Source: Patiria pectinifera
Taxonomy: Eukaryota > Echinodermata > Asteroidea > Valvatida > Asterinidae
Assembly: GCA_029964075.1 (NCBI GenBank)
Contig: CM057144.1
Span: 15,275,281-15,339,280 of the forward strand
Direction: 5' to 3'
DNA length: 64,000 nucleotides
The first letter of the stretch is position 1; every line of letters begins with the position of its first letter. Position numbers and translations under genes: made by a program. Of this stretch, positions 37,019 through 64,000 are shown piece by piece. A model generated the notes under the pieces. That model was not told the DNA's origin and made no database searches. It saw only the letters and a list, made by a program, of their open reading frames with translations.

Positions 37019-38330
37019 TCAGATCATGCTCTCTATTAATTGCTTTAAGACCAACTTTCTGGACAACAGCCAACTTGAATAAGCATCTTGAACTCGGAAA
37101 TCTTTCTTGAGCATTGGTAAAAAACCTTTTTCGTTAAACAGCACAATTCTTTTTACCGTGTAGTCATGTAAAAATGCCGAATATGCAAATTTGACAATCT
37201 GCATTTATAAATAAAAATATACAGGCTGAACAATACTTTCTCATTTTAAATTTGTTTTTCACAAAGAAGCGAAAAGATGGAAAACACTTCAGTTTGAAAA
37301 TGCAACGTCTGTTGCTTTTCATTCATGTGGTCGTCCAGTCAAAAACTGGATGTCTTTCTGTCAGAATTTGTTGTAAGTCGAAAGTTTAAGTTTCTCTTGT
37401 CCTTGAGATAGTTGACCATTTTTTTTATGTTGTCAACATACAAAACCGAAAGTATGATTTAAAATGTTGGATACCTTTGGTATGTTAAAAAAAATTACAA
37501 TGATTTTTTGCTCATCTTTGTGGGCGACAGCTCAAAGCACTCATCCATTTTTATTTTTTTTACGAGACGAAAATCGGAAAACGCTTCTTTTTGGTTTCTT
37601 ATTTCCATCTTTTGGAGAGTTCCTTGAAAAAAACAACGTATGGAACAACAGAATATGCACCGATTATAAATACAATAAACACCAAATAAAACAACTACGG
37701 CCCCTGCAGAACAAAGAAACACAGAAAAAGGAAACAAAAAAGCATGCACGAAAAAATTTGAACAATTACTGGAGTTGTTCGATACAGGAACACTCCAACT
37801 ATACTAAAGCTTAGGTCTTACGTTTTGATTATAAATACACCACAGGTTCCGAGTGGATCATGGCTGAAATATGGTCCAAATTAGTTTTTAAACAGTTAAA
37901 TCACCTCAATAATTGTTGGTTTCTGGAATGAATGTCTCATTTTCAAATGTGACAAAAATTGAGAAAATGTGAATACATTAGTCTGCGGATATTTCACATC
38001 TCAGTCATTATTTTTCTTAAAAAAGTCACAGTTTTTTCCCCTCCAATATTGCTTCATTTGAGTGGGCGTTGCCACTTTGTGCATCCTACTATTTATATTA
38101 CTCATTAGTGTCATCGATAAACAACAACGACGTGGATTTTTAATACTGTAAATAATTTGTCTTCAATCAAATGTTACCTTTAATCCACTTCTTCAAGTCA
38201 GCTACTTTTTATATCTTAAAACAATAACAAACACTCATGCTGCAGGGGCCATTACTAACACAACTCCTAGAGGAAAAAAAAAGCTACGGCAAAAAACATC
38301 AACTATGCGTTAAAGTTTAACATCCACTTA

Positions 38331-38349
38331 ATTAATTAATTAATTAATC
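38331..38349. repeat. (TTAA)n microsatellite
   Basis: Four to five TTAA units in the DDX3 3' flank. No other feature is attached to it. Confidence 0.8.
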
Positions 38350-39011
38350 AATGACAAACAGGTGATTCTTCCTTGCCACCTGTCCTGTCTGGTTCCACTG
38401 TCATCGTCTATCTTACATTCAGGGTATCAGTGCCAGGTACCAGTCTTTATGACGTCCGACTGCGTCATACATATACTTATTACGGTCCTTATCGTCAAAT
38501 GTTAAGATGTACTTTTGTAAGTGTTTTTTGTTTTTTGGGGTTCATCCCGTTTTTCATTTTTTTTTGGCGATAAATATAAATTTATCCTCAATCATCATTT
38601 ACTGAGGTTTTCTCTCTAAAACCGTTTCACAAAAAAAAGAGACATTTTCTTGGATCACGTGACATTCCTGAGCTTTCCAAATAAAACTCAGCGATAAAAT
38701 TGGTCTCCTTTTTCTTCTTTAATAAACTGACAATTAATCTGGTGATGCCATGATATTTCACAACACACCACAGAAACGTTTCCTTGGCGAACAATTTGCA
38801 CAAATAATCAAATCCCATCAAAATTTTTGCCTATTTTATATAGTTGTTAAATCCTATCCAGGACTGACTGGTACTTTTTTTAACATTCATACTTCTTTTT
38901 GGAATACACTTCAGCTTGTAAAGAGTCTGGTGTGAGTTCACATTTTTTTTCAAGAATGGTACATCAACCCTGAATGTTTCTTACCGTTTCTGTCTCTGAC
39001 CATGTGGGTGT

Positions 39012-56624
<17,613 letters not shown>

Positions 56625-58200
56625 TACTAAATAATATTCAGGGGAATTTTGAGATAAATCTGCGAAACTTCGGGGAGAGATTTGGTAGACTTGGGGAAAA
56701 GACACAGCACGCAGCGGGCCTAATTTAGCAACAGGCTCTAACAAAATGTTAGAAATAACATGTGTCATTATAAAATCATCAGCACTACAAGCTTGACATG
56801 TAACGAATTTACAAAAATATGAAACATAACAAAATAAATTTTAAATGGAAAAGCTAATAACAAAACTTAGTTTTAATTATCAAATTGATAATATTAATAA
56901 TAAGTATTTCTTTCTTTAAAAAAAAGTTACTTCACAAGAGGGCGCCCCTTATGAAAGTGCGCCATCTGCGTTTATGGGGGCAACCCTGCAAAAAAAATCC
57001 CATAGACACTAATGCTAAAATAATGCGCATACTTCATAATTCTTGTAAAAATACTCAGAACTCTCACAGGTATTCAAACTGCACAGAAAAATGATGATCA
57101 ATGTGTCATCTTTCATTTTCTTTTCATTGTTTGGTGGGTTGACCATTGACTTTTTGAGATATTCTCACCCAAAGAAGACGACCGCCCCTATTTTCCCCAA
57201 AGCGGAAAGTAGTAGCCATCTCAGTTGAAAAACAAAATAACACTGAACCAAACTGAAAATGCCGTGGGGGGGGGGGGGGTAGGAATTTCATTAAAATCCA
57301 TTAACCATGGTCACCCGATTAGTTATTTAGTTAAGACAAACCGCACCCCAGTGGGGGGGGGGGACTGGGGGGTGCGACGATTTTTATTTTTTTTTACGGT
57401 GGAGCCGTGCCCCCCCCCCCCCCCACGGCTACGCCGCTGGTACAAAGCAACTTTACCCTGTGACGAATTATCTGACAGAATATCTATTGCAATGTATTCG
57501 CCATTGAAGAGGGCCTCCGTGATAGAATTGACAGCGTGCCCGAATTGTACACTGAGCATCATCCTATTATTTTATAGGCGTTACTCCCCTCCACACCAGT
57601 CCCAGCTCCCACAGCTGACATTATCATAGAACCCCACATTTTCTTCTTGTGTTTCAAAGTAGTCTCCTTCAAAGTGTTTCTTATACCCTTTCGACGATTC
57701 ATAATTGCATAAAATATAATCTCAAGACAAATTATTATGAAGCTTGGCCAATTAATTTGTAAGACCTGAATCGACTATCCCGAATTCGCCTTTTGTTGAG
57801 CCTCATCTGATGTACGTGGTATCCACGCAACTTGTGTATAATACTGTCCTTGTGTGTCACTGTGTTTTTCACACAGAGCGTACCACTAGCTCCATGGGTT
57901 TATTGTTGGGAATCTCCACTTCGATGAGGGTGTTGCTCAGATGGGAAAGAACCATTATGAACATTCATAAAAGACTACGTTAGATTATGGACAGTTATAA
58001 GTATCGAAAAGTGAAAAACACTGGGTAAAGAAATGTAATAAATAAATAAATAAATAAATAACATATCAATAACTTTTTTAAAGCTCTTCGACATTGTCCT
58101 AACAGTCTTTATGGTTTCACCTTGCCATATGGTGCCATGATTCAGTTAAGTCGCTTAATGGAATTTGTGCCAGGCAGTGGAAAATTTAGTGCTTTTAACA
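56625..58200. other. DDX3/CA-like intergenic region, DDX3 side
   Basis: Presumed DDX3 promoter side; no TATA box seen. The frame containing exon 1 is open for some 48 codons upstream of the chosen ATG, so part of the 5' UTR is open by chance. At 57250-57440 there are long G and C runs ending in CACGGCTACGCCGCTG, the same type of end as the hAT element at 14687-15567, but I find no matching left end. Confidence 0.4.
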
Positions 58201-58386
58201 AAATACTAATGGTAAATATAATCTTTTCGTCTTTCTCGAACACTTGCCTTGTTTGAGCACTGCGTTGGTGGACCTGCCATTAAAAGCATTAAAACAAAAA
58301 TACTAATGGTAAATATAATCTTTTCGTCTTTCTCGAACACTTGCCTTGTTTGAGCACTGCGTTGGTGGACCTGCCATTAAAAGCAT
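58201..58386. repeat. Perfect 97-bp tandem duplication
   Basis: The sequence from TACTAATGGTAAATATAATC to TTAAAAGCAT is repeated at a distance of exactly 97 bp with no mismatch seen. It is non-coding and lies between DDX3 and the CA-related gene. Confidence 0.9.
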
Positions 58387-59154
58387 CAGTGAAAGAAAAT
58401 AAGGGTATTTTTTTGGTGTAGCTCATAACGTGCTTATAAGCACAAACGGAGAGCTTCAAATTGACCAGCCAGCTACAAGCGTGCCTTTTCCTCCGTTGCT
58501 TAAACATATCTTTGTGTAAAACAGGTAACGCTTATTTCTTATTCAAAGCTTTCTACATATCATAAGCTATGAGGCTACTTTTCCGACATGCACTGAACAT
58601 TGTCATGGCAGAACGAGATCATTATGGTGATGCGACAACACTTTCGACTTTACCATTTATTACCCTTGCTGTGGGAAGTGATCGTGTAGGGCCTATTTTG
58701 CTTACAAAAGTGTCGCGGCTAGGTTTTGAATATCCATTTGAAAATATTGCAACCGTGTTGAAACAGAGGTAATTTACCCCGCGTCGTTTGCAGTAACGCT
58801 GCTGAAACGTACATTTTGTGCTAATGCAATGCAAGAATTCCACGTTCCTAGTTCTAAGGCCGCACCTTTTTCAGTGAATTTAACTCTGTAAACTTCCCCT
58901 TGTGATTTCACTGCAACCAACATAGGAGGCAGTATCACCCGTTCTCCACGGAGCCCATCTCCGGTAGAACGTCTGATATGCGTGATCGGCATGCGTGACG
59001 TCATTTCATTCCGAAATCTGGACTACAATTTTGACTGGACAATTTTGATGTCATTTTTTTTTGTGAAACAACAACCTAAAGCTACTCATCGTCTGCGTGA
59101 TGTTTACGCACGCGGGGAACTCGCTTCACTACGCGCGTAAAGAAGCGCCCGCTG

Positions 59155-59336
59155 ATTGGTCAGTTTCTCGAGGTCATACGCAGTCTATAGTTGCATAATT
59201 AATAGCTAAATCTGCTTACGTAATCATAGATCATGGCCGGCTTCGCCAGGGCCAGGGTCTACATTTGTATTACATAGACTTCATAGGAGGCGATAAGGAG
59301 ACTTACTGTAACTCCTCTATCAACTTGATATAAATA
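59155..59336 (+). promoter_or_regulatory. Candidate promoter of the CA-related gene (inverted CCAAT and TATA)
   Basis: TATAAATA at 59329-59336 lies 55 bp before the ATG at 59392, leaving room for a start site near 59360 and a short leader. ATTGGT, an inverted CCAAT box, is at 59155-59160, within a CG-rich block (59060-59165). Function is inferred. Confidence 0.45.
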
Positions 59337-59391
59337 CGTGAATACGCTGTCTTGGTGTGTTTGTCTTTTTTTAGTCATATGATACATCGTC

Positions 59392-62300
59392 ATGACGGCT
59401 CTCGTGATACTGATGACTAGTCTGTGTCTAGCTATTCCCGTCGTTGGTAAGTTTGATTAATTGCCCGCCTTCTACCTCGGTGCTCCGGGTTCACATCCCG
59501 GCAGGTTGACATGTGGGTAAAATGTGCTTTAGGCCCCCTTAATTGTTAATTTTTAACAATTCCATTCAAAAATTACTTTTGCAAACGACCTTCAGTTCCA
59601 AAATGACTTTTTTCAGCCTGAAACATTTTTAGAATGTATATTAACTCCAGTTTTTTTTTTGCCTTCACCAGTAATTTGGAAGAGGTTAGTAGTTCTGTGA
59701 GTCACAGCAATGCAAACATGTCCGATACAGTCCTCGTTGTACCCCAACTTCTCCTTCATAAATCAAGACCCTGCCCTCTTTGTAAAAACAAATAAGCCAG
59801 TTTATTTATATTCAACGTGGTATCTTAACCCAACTATTTTCGATTGGCATCATCATCGCACACTATAGGAAAGTCTCATAAAAAAATCTTGCCGTTCTCT
59901 TATATGGAACAGGGCTCTAAACTACACTTCTTCCAACAGGTGGCTTTTCTACCAGGGATATAATTCCAAAGAGTTTTTCCCCTACCTTTAAAGCTGAACA
60001 TGTCATCTTCTATTTGTCTTCGTCTGTTGTCTACTGTCCTCTTCTGCTATACATGTATAGTTTACTGCTTTTTCTGTCTTTGAACTATCATACCTGTCAG
60101 TAAACCTTTGTGGTACTCTTGGCTGTATATCAGAGAAACTGAAATAGGTGGCCAACATAAACGGCAACGGTTAATCAACTTAGCATTAAACAAAGACAAA
60201 CTGATCTGGTTAATGATTTGTGAAACCGCTATGGTCTCCATTATTCGAACATGTTTAATTTCGTAGAAGCATTTAGGTTGGAGAAAATTAATTCCTGATT
60301 TTTGCTTTTCTGATGAGCAGATGCGTCGGACGCCACTTACAATGACGGTGATCCACAAGGTAACCACTCCCATAACAACATTCCCTTCCTTCTAAAATAA
60401 AAGATGTATTTTTTTTTATGTTCGCCGCTTTTATAACATTTTGACTGGAAATAAAACAAAATTATACTATAACGACTGCACCTGATGGACGGTCGATGCT
60501 TATTATGTATTTCAAATTCGGAAAATCAAGACAGACACTTTCTTTTCTTTAGGGAGTTGCATGGTTATTGCGGCAAACACTCTTTCTCATGATATAAACA
60601 AGACCGGTTAAGAAAATTTTGCAACAGATTCATTAATGAAAAATTCTGTCCGAGATCTGCGAATGCTTCATACAGCACAGGAGTATCCTAATTATTTGTA
60701 GAGGATGCAATGGGTGGTTTTAATTCAAAATCTGTGTATTTCATAAATAACAGATTGTGTATCTCTTGAAGTGTAATGGACCGATCCATTAAGCACCGCC
60801 CATGGTTTCCTGACCAATCACAGCCGTGATTTATGTCCGACGTGCGTGCACAAAAGTCCGACGTGCGTGCGCGTGCACGCGCGTATGAAGCGCGCGGCAG
60901 GAAAATGCAGTGTGGCATTATTGGAGAGCAGCACGTGTTAATCTGCCAAGTGCGCAGTGGGCGGGGCTTACTGGATCGGTCCATTGGTGTAAAGTGGTGA
61001 CATAAACGGTTTAATGTGGGCAATAATGGCCTACAAAAGATGTTTGCTTAGGTTAACCATCCATTTCTCGTCCGTTGCCTGTAAGTTTGACGTCATAGGG
61101 CACAAGGTCTGTATTCGAACAAATATCATTTCACAAGTTTTTTTTTTACCCGTTTTCTTGACCCGTTTGCCAGGGCCTGCGACATGGGCGAAGCTCTTTC
61201 CAAAGCACTGCGCCAGTAGGGAACAGTCGCCCATCGCAATTAGCGAAGACTCCATGATCACCAAAGTCCGTTTCGCCGACCTAAAGTTTACCGGATTCTC
61301 CAAAGATGACAAACCGGCTGGAACGAAGCTGAAAATACACAACACTGGGCAATTACGTGAGTAGGCTGGACATTATTTTTACGACCTGATCTTGTTTTTC
61401 CTTAATTTTTAGTATATTTTAATTATGAAGAACGGAAAGAGCATGTTCTGATATAGCACTCAACTTGATTGTGTAAGGTTAGGGTATATGTTGCATTCAT
61501 AAAAAAAGACACAAAACACTATTTTCAACCATATTTTGGAAAACGTTTTGGTTATTCAATAATAAAGAAAATAGACTTTGCTCAAAGTAATGAAATAACA
61601 CATTTATTTTTGAACGCAAGTCAAATTTTAAAGAACACTCAATTTGCGTCAGTACAGGCCTACTTCTGATAATCAAGTGTCTCATTATATCTCCCTCATA
61701 ATACAGTTTATCTTTTCTCATCGGATTCTTTCGGCCATTTGGTCAGTGGGGGCGGTCTTCCGGGTAAGAAGTATAGGTCCATGGGTGCCTTCTACCACTG
61801 GGGGAGCAAAAACGGCAGGGGCTCTGAACACAAGTTGAACGGCAAGTTTTACGATGGGGAGGTAGGAATGTCAAATTTGTGTAGCCAAGTTTGTGTAGTG
61901 AGCAAGCAATTCAAATTTGTGTAGCCAAGTTTGTGTAGCGAGCAAGCAAGCATAAGGGGAGCAAGCAAGCAAGCAAGCCGGCAAGCAACAAACAACAAAC
62001 ACCCCTAACAAACAAACAAACAAACACTCAACACCGGCCAACAAACACCCCAACAACCCAGCAAATACCACAACCAAAATCAAGCTAACAAAGAAAAACA
62101 GGAAAAACAAAAAAAGCAATGCCCGATTGGTAGACCAACTATCATGTATAGTTGTTGAACTGTGACGTCAACTTACGCATGCGCTGAATCGCAAAGTACC
62201 GACGATCCCTGATAAACGTAGGTCAAAGGTCATCACTCATTTTTACTCTCCTGGCTCCCTGCTGAATATTGCGATGCGCCCGGCTTTTGATAACCAGCGA

Positions 62301-63515
62301 TGCCACATATCGTCGCAATGAGCTGGTTCCGAATAATTAAATAGAATAGTCCAAATTATGGTCGACTCATGATTTGGGAGTCAAAAAGCTGTATGATTTC
62401 CCCTAAACACTGGTATAACTACATTGGTAACAATTTATTTTATGGACAGAGACTATTGTAGAAACGGGCTGTCATCCGCAAACCTAAATTTACTTGACTT
62501 GAGACCGGGCGACTTGGGATTAACTTCGGCTGTGACTTGAACACAACTTCTCCAGAGTTTTGCTATATGATGTTGAGAAATGTATTCATAATTTGGGTAC
62601 CAAACAATCAGATAAAAAAAAGTTTTAAAAACACGTACTGTATTCTGTATTCATTTTACAGGTACAACTTTTGATGGTTGACACAACACGCTCACCCTTC
62701 AGCATAAAACCCGGTCAAAAAGACGTCATCGCCGGATTTGCCACTATGCTCCAGGTATGAATCAACCACAGTGAATTTACTTTAAAAAAATAATAATAAT
62801 AATAATAATTTGCGTGGATTTCACAGTGCACGAAATTCTTTACGGGAGTGCGTGGTGCTGGTGTTACTTGTTTGTTGATTTTGATGAAATGATTTTAAAA
62901 CATTGTAATACATTTCTCATAATTCTCTAGGTCGTTGAAGATGATAATCCTCGTTTGAATCCTTTAATTGACGCTGTCAAGAAGATGAAATACATGAGTA
63001 AGTTTATGAGCATGTTTATGAGCATTTTATAAGGGCGTATATCTAGTTTCGAGTTAATCGAGGATCATGTGTAAAATCTTAAATATCAATGTACATATTT
63101 TATTATTTAAAAAAATACCCTTACGAAACTGCCAAAGTGTGAGTTTATCAAAATGTTTAACTGTAGTTAGCACATTTTGAGGTCTTTGAGCTGTTATTGA
63201 CTTCGTATTATATACATTGTGTACAACCAAAATAATAGGTAACAATGCAAAATATCACCAGTGGGCCCTATCCGGTTCGTAAGGATCGCTTGCTTCATAG
63301 GCAACACAAACACAACTAAAATGGTATATCCAATTGTTTTCTTTTTGACGACAGATGATGAAGTAGAACTCGCTGATTCTGCGAATCTGGCTGATCTGGT
63401 GTTCCCTGATTCCCAGGGCGAATATTACCGTTACTACGGCTCCTTCACCTTACCAACTTGCCAGCCAATCACCTGGACCGTTTGGAAAACACCGCTGAAG
63501 ATTTCTGAGAGACAG
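59392..63515 (+). CDS. Secreted carbonic-anhydrase-related protein (CA10/CA11-like), 7 exons, C-terminus beyond the window
   Basis: Exons: 59392-59446, 60321-60359, 61174-61356, 61707-61861, 62662-62754, 62931-62997, 63355-63515. All are GT-AG and in phase (251 codons). The last ends in phase 0 at GTAGGC, and the final roughly 50-70 residues lie beyond 64000. Residues 1-19 are a hydrophobic signal peptide (MTALVILMTSLCLAIPVVG). The alpha-CA fold is clear: SREQSPIAI, then SGGGLPG, then AFYHWGS, then GSEHKLNG, then GEVQLLMV, then GSFTLPTC and ITWTVW. Of the three zinc histidines, only the second (His96 equivalent, in YHWG) remains; His94 is Phe and His119 is Gln. Glu106 and Thr199 equivalents are kept. 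Catalysis is therefore not expected. GSEHKLNG and GEVQL resemble CA10/CA11, which also have Gln at position 119. Exon 4's acceptor (AATACAG at 61706) was chosen because it alone fits the phase. Confidence 0.88.
60775..60985. mobile_element. Inverted-repeat element in intron 2 of the CA-related gene
   Basis: The left end AATGGACCGATCCATTAAGC and the reverse-complemented right end AATGGACCGATCCAGTAAGC continue through CCGCCCA. This gives inverted repeats of about 28 bp with two mismatches around 211 bp. The interior has repeated CGACGTGCGTGC words. No coding frame. Confidence 0.7.
61866..62060. repeat. Simple repeats in intron 4 of the CA-related gene
   Basis: A tandem pair of about 48 bp (TTGTGTAGCCAAGTTTGTGT) is followed by (GCAA)n and (AAAC)n microsatellites. 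Confidence 0.8.
62130..62360. mobile_element. Degraded relative of the 46410-46721 element
   Basis: Shared blocks include TGTGACGT, TTACG...TGCGC, CTCCTGGCTC/ATCCTGGCTC, GCGC...GGCT, ACCAGCGA and GAGCTGGTTCC/TAGGCTGGTTCC. Ends are not recognisable. It lies in intron 4 of the CA-related gene. Confidence 0.45.
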
Positions 63516-63876
63516 GTAGGCCTGGGCAATCTCTTAAAGACGATCTCTTTGAGCGGTATAAGTTAACCATCCAATACACAATACACGACTCCCAAAACTA
63601 AGGTTACAATACATCGACCTGGCCTGACGCAAGTTAAGTCCCTTTCTTACTCGTCCCGCCTAGCAATCTAATACGCATTGACCAATCAAAACCATGACTT
63701 TTGGTCAGGTGACCACGGTAGCTCAGTGACACGTGGTCACATGCACTGCGGGAAAATTATACACAAACCAAAGGTGGGCGGGGCTTAAGGCTTATTTGTG
63801 GGTGTGAAATTTGGACTCAAAATGAAATACAGACTGCGATTGTCTGCAGATTCGACCCAGCCAACTGATCCGTCAA

Positions 63877-63960
63877 GCCGTCGTTGGTCGAGTGGTAACA
63901 CGTCTGCACTACAAAGCAGTAGGTCGTGAGTTCAAGTCCCAACCGAGTGATTTTCCCAAC
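63877..63960 (+). repeat. tRNA-derived SINE head near the right edge
   Basis: A-box-like TTGGTCGAGTGG (63884-63895) and B box GTTCAAGTCCC (63930-63940) have tRNA spacing, but the 5' and 3' ends do not pair as an acceptor stem. It is therefore a SINE, not a tRNA gene. It continues towards the window edge. Confidence 0.6.
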
Positions 63961-64000
63961 TTTCACTTTGGGTAATACACTGACTCGTCGTACATGTATA

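Larger units (their letters stand above)
29822..39011. other. 9.2-kb gene-free, AT-rich region downstream of DDX3
   Basis: No exon can be supported on either strand. It is rich in A and T runs. Mobile elements are few compared with the rest of the window: a small inverted-repeat element at 36788-37018 and a minisatellite at 35820-36010. AATAAA occurs on the minus strand near 29957. Part of this region must be the DDX3 3' UTR, but its length cannot be fixed from sequence. Confidence 0.4.

Noticed and set aside
57225-57629. 134-codon plus-strand frame
   Set aside because: Crosses long G/C homopolymers belonging to a transposon end; translation is low complexity.
61739-61924. Separate small protein starting MVSGGGLPGKK
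   Set aside because: This is exon 4 of the CA-related gene; the in-phase acceptor lies upstream at 61706 and the real frame continues from exon 3.
63877-63960. tRNA gene (also at 7270-7345 and 48265-48345)
   Set aside because: A and B boxes are present but acceptor stems do not pair, and downstream tails fit SINEs.

Overview
This is a eukaryotic nuclear window from an intron-rich, AT-rich animal genome. Its repeats (TACATGTA-rich microsatellites, many small inverted-repeat transposons, tRNA-derived SINEs, LINE tails) and the style of its proteins suggest a marine invertebrate deuterostome, with an echinoderm as my best guess. That placement is inference; no lineage marker fixes it.

Five protein-coding genes can be built exon by exon. 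Splice sites and phases agree throughout. On the minus strand, in coordinate order: (1) a two-exon Myb/SANT-like gene of the MSANTD3 type (1920-3318, 336 aa); (2) GFM1, mitochondrial elongation factor G1 (6263-13952, 20 exons, 747 aa); (3) an unrecognised gene with one phosphotyrosine-binding (PTB) domain and two alternative 5' coding exons (19148-28147, 335 or 367 aa); (4) a DDX3/PL10/Belle RNA helicase (39012-56624, 16 exons, 742 aa). On the plus strand, head to head with DDX3, is (5) a secreted carbonic-anhydrase-related protein whose zinc site is largely lost (59392-63515, seven exons, running off the right edge).

Layout: 1-1.9 kb is 3' flank of the Myb/SANT gene with a fold-back repeat. 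3.3-6.2 kb is intergenic plus the probable GFM1 3' UTR. 14-19 kb holds a complete 881-bp hAT-type miniature transposon and AT-rich sequence. 21.7-27.7 kb separates the two alternative 5' exons of the PTB gene. 28.2-39 kb is gene-free, with a mariner-type miniature element, an octamer-bearing minisatellite and possibly a very long DDX3 3' UTR. 39-56.6 kb is DDX3, whose introns carry piggyBac-type and other small elements. 56.6-59.4 kb is the DDX3/CA intergenic region.

The genes do not form a pathway: translation in mitochondria (GFM1), cytoplasmic RNA remodelling (DDX3), signalling adaptor (PTB), nuclear DNA binding (Myb/SANT) and a secreted CA-related protein. The most unusual item is the PTB gene. 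Two exons about 6.1 kb apart each encode the N-terminal half of a PTB fold, and both end in phase 1, ready to join one shared exon carrying the C-terminal half. This predicts two PTB domains with different front halves from one locus.
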